This document shows, piece by piece, positions 25,441 to 32,628 of a DNA stretch of 64,000 nucleotides. The translations under genes and the position numbers were made by a program. Under the pieces are notes generated by a model. It did no database searches. It was given only the letters and a program-made list of their open reading frames with translations, and had not been told where the DNA came from. The stretch comes from Phytohabitans kaempferiae. Its GTDB lineage: Bacteria; Actinomycetota; Actinomycetes; Mycobacteriales; Micromonosporaceae. Where the stretch lies: contig NZ_JBHLUH010000004.1 in assembly GCF_042433955.1 (NCBI RefSeq), positions 372,001-436,000 of the forward strand, read 5' to 3'. Each line of letters opens with the position of its first letter. Within the stretch, counting starts at the first letter, position 1.

Positions 25441-25884
25441 TCAGACGCAGCCCCAACGCTCCTGAACCTGGATCGTGACCTGGACGCTCTGCGTCTCCGT
25501 CCCGTCTGACGCCGTCAGCTCCGGCCGGTACACCCCAAACGGCAGCGGCGGCAGGGTCATCGCGATCAGATTGAGCGCGACATGGCCGTCGCTTGAGCCC
25601 GGTGGAATCGGTGCGTGCGGCAGGCTCGTCGTCGTGCCGGCGGGCAGGTTCCGTGCTCCGACCTCGATGGGCGCCGACCACTCCCCGTCGATAGTGATCC
25701 AGAAGTACGTCCACCATGACTCGCCGGCCGGGATGCAGATGCGCTGTCCGATGTTCGTCAACTGCCAGGTGGACGCCGACGTCGTGGCACCTGCCGCGGC
25801 GGCCGGCTGGCTGCCGATCAGCACAAGCGCCAGTGCGGTGACCAGCCCGAGCGCCAGCCGGGCGATGCTGAGAGTCGATCGCAA
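25441..25884 (-). CDS. Small secreted protein (DUF5980-like)
   Basis: The 147-residue protein has a signal peptide (LALGLVTALALVLIGSQPAAAA). The mature domain reads STWQLTNIGQRICIPAGESW, then YFWITIDGEWS and IPPGSSDG, and ends VQERWGC. This pattern resembles the actinobacterial DUF5980 family, recalled rather than searched. One disulphide is possible between the C in RICIP and the C-terminal Cys. The TTG at 25884 is preferred because GGAGG lies five bases before it; an in-frame TTG four codons upstream lacks a site. Function is unknown. Confidence 0.62.
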   Translation of the reverse strand: MRSTLSIARLALGLVTALALVLIGSQPAAAAGATTSASTWQLTNIGQRICIPAGESWWTYFWITIDGEWSAPIEVGARNLPAGTTTSLPHAPIPPGSSDGHVALNLIAMTLPPLPFGVYRPELTASDGTETQSVQVTIQVQERWGCV

Positions 25885-26110
25885 CGAAGCCTCCAAAACT
25901 CGTTCGGCGGGCGGCCCCGCCAGCGGGGCGGGGCAACGAGGTGGGCGTCCGTGGCCAGCCGCGCGGCCGCGCCTTGGCGCGGGCCGGCGAGGACTTCCGG
26001 GACATGTCGGTGCGAGTGGGGAAGGCTGATCGATACCCCGACCAAGTGCATCGCATCGGCCTCAGTGAATCGGAGTATTACAGCAGGAATTCGGGCTCGT
26101 CAACTCTGTT

Positions 26111-26255
26111 CCGAAAGTCTTCCGGAGGAGTGTTTGCGAGCTGGAGTCCTCCTAGCGCGCCCTACGTGCTAGTTCGTCGCTCCACCCCCAGTTGAGCAGG
26201 CGAAACACTGAACCCGTCTTGGTGGCATCCATCTAATTCTCCGGAAGTTTTCTGA
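26111..26255. promoter_or_regulatory. Two similar inverted-repeat elements upstream of xylanase
   Basis: CCGAAAGTCTTCCGG (26111-26125) and CCGGAAGTTTTCTGA (26241-26255) share the pattern CCGRAAGTYTTCYG, an imperfect inverted repeat with a 3-base centre. A related TTTCCGGGAAGT lies at 26369-26380, next to the -35 box. Repeated GAAA/TTTC palindromes are known upstream of actinomycete xylanase genes, so these are candidate sites for a xylan-responsive regulator. The stretch 25885-26585 otherwise holds no gene. Confidence 0.5.
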
Positions 26256-26381
26256 AAGTCGATGGTCTATCTAGCCACTCGATCGCGCACAGCTTCTCGA
26301 TCATCAGCCCGCACATCCGCCGTGGCCTGGGCATATATCCGAACGAGCGCGCCACGACTTCCGGCATGTTTCCGGGAAGTA

Positions 26382-26411
26382 TTGACAATATGAAGCGCCT
26401 GGGCCAATACT
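26382..26411 (+). promoter_or_regulatory. Promoter candidate for the GH11 xylanase
   Basis: TTGACA (26382-26387) is followed after 18 bases by AATACT (26406-26411). The start codon is about 170 bases downstream. The CCGGGAAGT element directly abuts the -35 box, giving a place for regulator contact. Confidence 0.5.
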
Positions 26412-26585
26412 GACGCCGTCGACGGACCTCGACCACCGTCGATCCAGGCGCCCACTGGCCTTGCGCCGGAGTCGTCGCCCCACACGACGACCAGCCACCC
26501 CGGCCGCGCCGCAGCACGCGGCAACCCGCCGGGTCGCGTCCCGCCGCCTGGGACCCCACGCTCCTCAGAAGGAGGAAGCACGCTG

Positions 26586-27620
26586 ATGAACGACCTGAAC
26601 CACAGCCCCGCTAGACCGGGGAGGCGCGGCCGCATGCGGCTGCTCCTCGGCGCCGCGTGCGCCGCGGTGCTGGCCGCCGGCGGCACGGTGATGGCCACCA
26701 ACGCGTACGCCGAGGCCGACCGGACCGTCAGCTCGAACGCCACGGGCACGCACAACGGGTTCTACTTCTCGTTCTGGAAGGACAGTGGCAACGCCAGCAT
26801 GACGCTGCGCGCCGACGGCCGGTACTCCAGCCAGTGGGGTAGCGGCACCAACAACTGGGTCGGCGGCAAGGGCTGGGCCACCGGTACCCGAAGGACGATC
26901 AGCTACTCGGGCTCCTACAACCCGAACGGCAACAGCTACCTCGCTCTGTACGGCTGGACCCGGAACCCGCTGATCGAGTACTACGTCGTGGAGAACTTCG
27001 GCACCTACAACCCGAGCAGCGGCGCCACCCGGATGGGCTCGGTCACCACCGACGGCGGCACCTACGACATCTACCGCAGCCAGCGGGTCAACCAGCCGTC
27101 GATCGACGGGACCGCCACGTTCTACCAGTTCTGGAGCGTCCGGCAGAGCAAGCGCACCGGTGGCACCATCACCACCGCCAACCACTTCGACGCCTGGGCC
27201 CGCGCCGGCCTGAACCTCGGCACCAACCACAGCTACCAGGTCATGGCCACCGAGGGCTACCAGAGCAGCGGCAGTTCCGACATCACCGTCCGGGAAGGCG
27301 GCGGCAGCAACCCGGGCCCCGGACCCACCACCGGCAACCCCGGAAACCCCGGCGGCGGCAACTGCACCGCGACGCTCTCCGCCGGCCAGCAGTTCGGCGA
27401 CCGGTTCAACCTCAACGTCGCGGTCAGCGGGACCAACAACTGGGTCGTCAGCCTCAACCTGAACGGCGGACAGAGCCTGCAGAACAGCTGGAGTGCTTCC
27501 GTCAGCGGCACGACCGGAACCATCACCGCCCGACCGAACGGCAGTGGCAACAACTTCGGGGTAACGATCATGGCCAACGGCAACTGGACCTGGCCGACGG
27601 TCACCTGCCGAACAGGCTGA
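26586..27620 (+). CDS. Secreted GH11 endo-1,4-beta-xylanase with CBM2-like domain
   Basis: The 344-residue enzyme cleaves the xylan backbone. After a twin-arginine-like N-terminus (RRGRMRLLLGAACAAVLAAG) and signal peptide (about 1-43), the GH11 jelly roll runs about 44-238. The nucleophile Glu is in PLIEYYVVENFG and the acid/base Glu in VMATEGYQSSGSS. A Gly/Pro/Asn linker (about 240-260) leads to a CBM2-like domain bounded by Cys residues (GGNCTATLS and TVTCRTG). Size and order match actinomycete xylanases. The ribosome binding site is AGAAGGAGG. Confidence 0.93.
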   Translation: MNDLNHSPARPGRRGRMRLLLGAACAAVLAAGGTVMATNAYAEADRTVSSNATGTHNGFYFSFWKDSGNASMTLRADGRYSSQWGSGTNNWVGGKGWATGTRRTISYSGSYNPNGNSYLALYGWTRNPLIEYYVVENFGTYNPSSGATRMGSVTTDGGTYDIYRSQRVNQPSIDGTATFYQFWSVRQSKRTGGTITTANHFDAWARAGLNLGTNHSYQVMATEGYQSSGSSDITVREGGGSNPGPGPTTGNPGNPGGGNCTATLSAGQQFGDRFNLNVAVSGTNNWVVSLNLNGGQSLQNSWSASVSGTTGTITARPNGSGNNFGVTIMANGNWTWPTVTCRTG

Positions 27621-27646
27621 CCCGACCAACTCTGATCAACGCGTTT

Positions 27647-27676
27647 GTGGCGCGGCGGCCTCGGCCGCCGCGCCAC
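27647..27676 (+). terminator. Hairpin terminator after xylanase
   Basis: GTGGCGCGGCGGCC and GGCCGCCGCGCCAC are perfect 14-bp complementary arms separated by TC, 26 bases downstream of the xylanase stop. The stem probably breathes at the tip to form a normal loop. Confidence 0.7.
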
Positions 27677-27720
27677 ACTCATGCTGCGAGACAACCTGGT
27701 CCGAAAATGACCAGTCCAGG

Positions 27721-27930
27721 CATGCGGCAACCTCCGGGACTCTTCCCTGGGAAAGCTGGCCGGACGAGGAAGCCAAGCGCACCGAACTCACCACCTGGCT
27801 GATCCGGTACGCCCCCAGCCGCCTACGGGCCTACGGCGTCGACGAGGAACTGCTTCACCGGATACGGTTACTCGACCTCGACGGCGCCGCACGCTGGCTG
27901 GACCCACATTGGCCCGACCGCGGCCGCTGA
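27721..27930 (+). pseudogene. C-terminal gene fragment of unknown family
   Basis: The frame reads PWESWPDEEAKRTELTTWLI, then RLRAYGVDEELLHRIRLLDL and DPHWPDRGR before the stop. It has good actinomycete coding character, but no start codon or upstream coding sequence in frame. It looks like the last 60 or so residues of a lost gene. The family is not recognised, and the rest of 27677-28052 shows no gene. Confidence 0.35.
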
Positions 27931-28052
27931 GGCCCTCCGACCGGTCACGCTCGTGACCAAAGCGGCGCGAGTGGGAAGTGCTCCCTCAGATCCCTGCGGG
28001 CGCGGGCGAAAACCCGTGCAGCTCGCGGGTAGGAGTGTGCGACCATGCCGGG

Positions 28053-28277
28053 ATGGCTGCACCGGAGGGTTTCAAGTACACGGTCCGCGCGGATGGGTCG
28101 GTGCTCATCTGGCACCGAGGCCGTGCGGTGACGACGGTGCGCGGCGGGCGTGCGGCAGCCTTCCTGGCCCAGGTGGAGGAGGATGACCCGCAGATGGTCA
28201 TGGCTCGCTGGACCGGTCAGTATCGGCACGGCAACGAGCGCACGGCCAAGAATCATCCGCGCAACGCCCGCGGCTGA
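28053..28277 (+). CDS. Small conserved actinobacterial protein
   Basis: The 74-residue product has a beta-strand-rich start (FKYTVRADGSVLIWHRGRAV). A conserved-looking second half reads LRGGRAAAFLAQVEEDDPQM-type residues, then MARWTGQYRHGNERTAKNHP. The MAR-TGNYKRGNER ending is familiar from unannotated small proteins of many actinomycetes. No function is known. Its upstream site is weak. Confidence 0.6.
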   Translation: MAAPEGFKYTVRADGSVLIWHRGRAVTTVRGGRAAAFLAQVEEDDPQMVMARWTGQYRHGNERTAKNHPRNARG

Positions 28278-28330
28278 CTGCCGACCTGAGGACAAGTACG
28301 ACGACCCATCAGACAAAGGACCGCCCGACC

Positions 28331-28835
28331 ATGGCAACGATCCAAGTCGTACGCGGAGACATCCGCCGGGAGACCGTCGACGCCATCGTGACCGCGGCGA
28401 ACAGCTCGTTGCAAGGCGGTGGCGGGGTGGACGGGGCCATCCACCGCGCCGCCGGGCCCACGGCTGGCGTTCGCCGGCCGTGACATCGCCCCGTGCAAGC
28501 CCGGAGATGCCAAGGCGACGCCCGCGTTCGACCTCGACCCTCCGGTGCGGTACGTGATCCACACGGTCGGGCCGGTCTGGCGGGGCGGCGAGCAGGGCGA
28601 GCCGGAGACGCTTGCATCCTGTTACCGCCGCTGCCTCACCGTGGCCGACGGGCTCGGCGTAGGCAGCATCGCCTTTCCCGCCATCTCGACCGGCATCTAC
28701 GGATTCCCCCAGGACAGGGCGGCGCGGATCGCGGTGAGCACCTTGCGCGACACACCAACCGATGTGACGCTGATCCGGCTTGTAGCGTTCGATCAAGGCA
28801 CGTACGGCGTACTCGCCGCCGAGCTTGGTGACTAG
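28331..28835 (+). pseudogene. Macro-domain ADP-ribose hydrolase, one-base frameshift
   Basis: The macro domain binds ADP-ribose and typically deacetylates O-acetyl-ADP-ribose or removes ADP-ribose from targets. Visible parts are IQVVRGDIRRETVDAIVTAAN with the catalytic Asn region, GGGGVDGAIHRAAGP, PVRYVIHTVGPVW, and IAFPAISTGIYGFP near the end. The frame shifts at the CCC run 28457-28459: removing one C gives AAGPRLAFAG and a single protein of about 167 residues. Without that correction the protein ends after about 50 residues. It is probably enzymatically complete if the indel is a sequence error. Confidence 0.75.
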
Positions 28836-29181
28836 CGAAGGCGGCCAGCGGCTCCCCGTACCGTCCGAGAGCCCGAGCGACCGCGTTGAATTCCGCGCCG
28901 GGATCGAGTTTCAACAACTCGGCACTGCGCCACAGCAGCGCAAGAACGACGACCACGTCGCGGGGATCCCCATTGGCAGCCATCAGGGCCGTCGCGCGGA
29001 GCCCGGCCCGCAGATACCGTGGCGTCGCCTGTCGCACGGCAAGCGCGGCAGCTCGTTGCGCATACGGACTCAGCACCGTCTCCCCCACGGCCGCCACCGA
29101 TCGTGCAGCCGCCTCAATTGCCGGCCCGTCACTGAGTGCCTCGACAAGACCGGTGATCCGCTCGTCCCGCTCTGACGGCAT
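28636..29181 (-). CDS. Hypothetical helical protein, C-terminus doubtful
   Basis: The frame of 181 codons starts at ATG 29181 with coherent helical sequence for about 115 residues: ITGLVEALSDGPAIEAAARS, then LSPYAQRAAALAVRQATPRY and DPGAEFNAVARALG. Beyond FASHQA the last 65 codons are antisense to the macro-domain gene and very Arg-rich, so the real end is probably near 28835 and the gene truncated. No family is assigned. Confidence 0.4.
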   Translation of the reverse strand: MPSERDERITGLVEALSDGPAIEAAARSVAAVGETVLSPYAQRAAALAVRQATPRYLRAGLRATALMAANGDPRDVVVVLALLWRSAELLKLDPGAEFNAVARALGRYGEPLAAFASHQARRRVRRTCLDRTLQAGSASHRLVCRARCSPRSAPPCPGGIRRCRSRWRERRCCLRRARRPR

Positions 29182-29356
29182 CGGTCTCCGCAGATACTCT
29201 CACGCGGTCTGGAGCGCAGCACCTCGCCGACGTCAAAGGCCTTCGTCATAAGGGCTTTCCTCCCAGGACAGGCGCGGGGAGATGCTGCCGCGACGCACGA
29301 CATCAGTGGCCCGGTTGACCGGGCTGTTCAGACGTCGAAGGCAGCGGCAGCGGACG

Positions 29357-31675
29357 TCAGCCGAGGGTGAACTTCTCCCACGTGTTGATGGCGGTACGCC
29401 CGGCGAGCAGCGGCTTTGTTCCGGCGCCTTCAGCGGCGACGTACCGGTTGTTGACCGCTGCCCTGAAGCTCACCGAGCCGTCGCTGTTACGGATCATCGT
29501 AAACCGTTCCCAGGTGCTGACCGCCAGCCGCTTGGCCTGGAGTGGCTGGGCGCCAGCGCCCTCGGCCGCCACGAAATGGTTGTTGGCGCGGGCGAAGAGC
29601 GCGACCTGCCCGTTGCCCAGGTCGACGATGTCGAATGTCTCCCATGTGCTGGCGGCGGGGCGGCTGGCGATCAGTGGCTTGGTGCCCCAGCTTTCGGCCG
29701 AGACGAACTTGCCGTTCGCGTGTGCCTTGAACGTGCGGCCCGCGTCCGTGAGCTTGACCTGGTGAAACTTCTCCTTGATGCCGATCGTGGAGGCGTGCGC
29801 GGCCAGGAACGGTGATGCCTCGGAGAGGATGCTGACGTATCGGCCGCCGATCACCGACCGGAGGCTGATGCTGCCGTCGGCGTTGCGCACGATGGTGAAG
29901 CGCTCCCCGTCGCCGACGGTGATGCGCGTCATCCGGAGCCGATCGCTGGGGCCGTCCGTGACATACCTGCGGGTAGCCCGAGAGAAGAGCGCCACCCTTC
30001 CGGCGCCGGCGTCCACGACGTCGAACTGTGCCGCCTCGGTCACCCCGGGGTTCTCCGGGACGATGTCCACGTTTCCGGGGCGGACGGTGGCGTACCGGAG
30101 ATTGAAGAGGAAGAGCAGTCCCCACGTGCCGGTCGGCCGGAGGACACTGACCTGCCCGGTGGCCCCACTGGTGCGGCCGTCGGTGCCGGTGACAGTGGTT
30201 TGGACAGTGAAGTCACCCCAGGTCGAGTACCGGTGCGAGGCGATCGGCGAGGACTGGGTGACGACCGTCCCGTCGCCGAAGTTGAACGTGTACGAGGCGA
30301 TGGGGACGGTGCCTGGCGTGGAGGCGGTGGCGTCGACGGTGACCGTGCTGTTGCCGGCGTCCAGCGCGAGGGTCGCACTGGCCAGCGGGTTCCGGATGGT
30401 CTCTGACCAGCCCCGGTCGGCGTACGTCACCGGGCCGGCGCCCGTGTTGGCCACTCCCGGGTCGTCGATCCGGTCCTTGCCGGCCTGGTCGGTGGGCGGG
30501 TAGCCGGGGGCGGCGGAGTTCGCTGAGTCGATGAGGTCGTTGGTGGCCATGGTCTGCCGGTCGTGCCGCCCCTGCCCCGAGGTGGTACGGAATGTGGCCA
30601 GCCCCATCCGGGTCCCGGCCCACACATATGCCTCATCCGGCACTTGGTGGCTCGTGTTGTTGTAGTCGACCACCGTGCCCTGCACGGCAGCGTCGTACAC
30701 ACCGATCTCCGGGCCGCCCATCTGGCCGGATACGCAGGAGTTCTGGTTGGGGAAGCCTGGCCTGAAACCGTTGCCGAACAGCGCGTTGTTCTGCACGGAG
30801 ACACCGGTGGAGGCGCCGTCGACCCGGATGCCGTCCCGGCAGCGGTCCCGGACGGTGTTGTTGGTGATCGCGGTACGCGTGGCGCCGCGGTTGTGGATGC
30901 CGTAACCGCCGGCGGCCGAGATGTGGTTGTTGACCACGAGCGTGTCGGTCGCGCCGGGCTCGATCGCCACGCCCGCGCCTCCGAAGCCCTTGACGATACT
31001 GCCGCTGAGCTTGTTGCCCGCCCCATCGATCCGGATCGCGACGGACCCGTCGACAGGCTGCGGGCTGTCGAAGGTGAGACCGGTGACGGTGACCCCACTC
31101 GTGGCGGCGTCCATGGTCATGCTGGCGGAAGCCGATGTGCTGGTGACGACGAAGCCCTTCAGCGACGACGCGGTGACCCCGGCGAGGCGGATGGCCGGCG
31201 CGGTCGCGTTCTGGGCCATGGCGAGGCCGCCACCCTCGACGGTGATGGCGGAGGAGTTTCGGATGTCGAGGGCCGGCACATCGACGGCATTGATCAGCCG
31301 GATGCCCTGGAGCACGATGTCGTGCTGGCCGTCGATCACGAAGCCGACGTTCGGCCCGCTGATCGAGACGCTGGAGGTCGCCGTGCCACGGAACGTGATC
31401 GGCTGGTCCGGTGTCCCGGATCTGGTGACGGTGACCCGCTCCCGGTAGATGCCGTGGCTCATTTCCACGGTCTGTCCGGCCGTGACCACCGCCGCCGCGG
31501 CGCCGATGGTGCAGAACGGCTGCTCCGGCGTGCCCGCGCCACTGTCCGAACAGGTCGCGGACATCTGACGGACGTAAAGCACGGTCGCGGCTGCCTGCAC
31601 CGGAGCCGCCACACCTACCAACGTGCCGCTGGTCAACGCCATCACGACAACGCTCGCCCGGAACGATCTGCGCAT
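29357..31675 (-). CDS. Secreted beta-helix / PKD / fascin-like repeat protein (copy 1)
   Basis: The 772-residue protein has a signal peptide (about 1-28) and a right-handed parallel beta-helix (about 30-410; GIHNRGATRTAITNNTVRDR, DGIRVDGASTGVSVQNNALF). A PKD-like domain follows (about 430-510; NFGDGTVVTQSSPIASHRYS). The C-terminus has beta-trefoil, fascin-like repeats (about 560-772; VALFARANNHFVAAEGAG, AKRLAVSTWERFT). Beta-helix modules are usual in polysaccharide lyases and glycosidases, but no catalytic residues could be assigned. A full-length paralogue of identical length lies at 61541-63859. Confidence 0.8.
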   Translation of the reverse strand: MRRSFRASVVVMALTSGTLVGVAAPVQAAATVLYVRQMSATCSDSGAGTPEQPFCTIGAAAAVVTAGQTVEMSHGIYRERVTVTRSGTPDQPITFRGTATSSVSISGPNVGFVIDGQHDIVLQGIRLINAVDVPALDIRNSSAITVEGGGLAMAQNATAPAIRLAGVTASSLKGFVVTSTSASASMTMDAATSGVTVTGLTFDSPQPVDGSVAIRIDGAGNKLSGSIVKGFGGAGVAIEPGATDTLVVNNHISAAGGYGIHNRGATRTAITNNTVRDRCRDGIRVDGASTGVSVQNNALFGNGFRPGFPNQNSCVSGQMGGPEIGVYDAAVQGTVVDYNNTSHQVPDEAYVWAGTRMGLATFRTTSGQGRHDRQTMATNDLIDSANSAAPGYPPTDQAGKDRIDDPGVANTGAGPVTYADRGWSETIRNPLASATLALDAGNSTVTVDATASTPGTVPIASYTFNFGDGTVVTQSSPIASHRYSTWGDFTVQTTVTGTDGRTSGATGQVSVLRPTGTWGLLFLFNLRYATVRPGNVDIVPENPGVTEAAQFDVVDAGAGRVALFSRATRRYVTDGPSDRLRMTRITVGDGERFTIVRNADGSISLRSVIGGRYVSILSEASPFLAAHASTIGIKEKFHQVKLTDAGRTFKAHANGKFVSAESWGTKPLIASRPAASTWETFDIVDLGNGQVALFARANNHFVAAEGAGAQPLQAKRLAVSTWERFTMIRNSDGSVSFRAAVNNRYVAAEGAGTKPLLAGRTAINTWEKFTLG

Positions 31676-31864
31676 GCTGCCCTCGTCGGATCAAGAAAGG
31701 GGGAACCGGATCAAACCACGGGGATCTCCTCGCACACAACCGGCCTAACGGCGACTGACACCGACCTACGAGGACGCCTGGGCCCACGACGACGCGCAAG
31801 GGCTTTGGGGGTTTGCAGTACGCTCGCCTCGTTGATCGTCCTGCTCCTTGGCGAGGGGATGTCC

Positions 31865-32275
31865 GTGACCGATCCCATCACCACCAGCATCGCCACTGCC
31901 TTGGCGACGGCCGCGACGACGGCTTTGACCGATGGCAGCCGCACGCTGATCGCCAAGCTGACCGGATTTCTGGTCGAACGGTTTCGGCGCGACCCATCGG
32001 ACCGTGAAGCGTTGGAAGCGGCCAGAGACAATCCGGAGGACCGGGCCGCCATCCAACGCCTCGCCGAGCTGCTTGACCGGCGTATGCGTGAAGACCCGGT
32101 GTTCGCGCAGCGGCTCCGGGCGCTCTGGTTTGACGTCACCGCCGCGGAGGGTGGCAGCCGCGACGATGTCTCCAACACGGTCAGTGGACAGGTCCACGGC
32201 TCCGTCGTCCAGGCTCGTGACGTGAGCGGTGGGATCACGTTTCACGATCCCGGCCGTTCAGATTCCACTGACTGA
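31865..32275 (+). CDS. Small helical protein with RHIM-like motif; candidate NLR-linked effector
   Basis: The 136-residue product has an N-terminal helical domain. An apolar first helix (ITTSIATALATAATTALTDG, then IAKLTGFLVERF) is followed by charged helices (REALEAARDNPEDRAAIQRL, VFAQRLRALWFDV). The C-terminal tail (104-127) carries SNTVSGQV, then VVQARDVSGGITFH, nearly the same peptide as residues 18-38 of the NB-ARC protein encoded next. Bacterial NLR systems with amyloid-signalling peptides use this arrangement, with the motif on the effector's C-terminus and on the receptor's N-terminus. A membrane-active Bell/HeLo-like role is inference. GTG 31865 follows GAGGGG; an ATG two codons earlier is too close to that site. 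Confidence 0.65.
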   Translation: MTDPITTSIATALATAATTALTDGSRTLIAKLTGFLVERFRRDPSDREALEAARDNPEDRAAIQRLAELLDRRMREDPVFAQRLRALWFDVTAAEGGSRDDVSNTVSGQVHGSVVQARDVSGGITFHDPGRSDSTD

Positions 32276-32628
32276 GGACACACGCCGTCGGAGGCCCAAG
32301 CGACGACCGGCGACACCGGACGCCGCCTGAGCCTCGGCTCGACCGACCCGCCTGAAATTGGTCCTAACCGAGCCTGGGCTTTGTGTCGCCGTTGGTGCCG
32401 CTACCACCGGCGCCGCTGGTGCTGCCCTGGGTGCTGCCGGTGCCACGTCGCCCAACGCTCTTCGGGACGACTTCCGGAATAGTGCGCATTGTCCACCTCA
32501 CCTGCTGTTTGTGGAACAACCCCCATCGGACGCGGGAGCTTGATTCTACGGCTCGCCCGCACGATTCACATTGGACCGAAACCGTCAGATCATGGCAGTA
32601 CTGGGCCCGGGCCGAGGCCCGCGAACAC
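32276..32628. other. Gap between effector-like and NB-ARC genes
   Basis: An open frame in phase with the NB-ARC gene runs back to 32383. Its translation is Pro-rich and Cys/Trp-containing without domain character, so it is treated as untranslated. No clear -35/-10 pair was found; a promoter for the NB-ARC gene may lie here. Confidence 0.35.

Noticed and set aside
32383..32628. N-terminal extension of the NB-ARC protein
   Set aside because: The added sequence is Pro/Cys/Trp-rich without structure and would bury the RHIM-like motif internally; the GTG at 32629 fits the family better.
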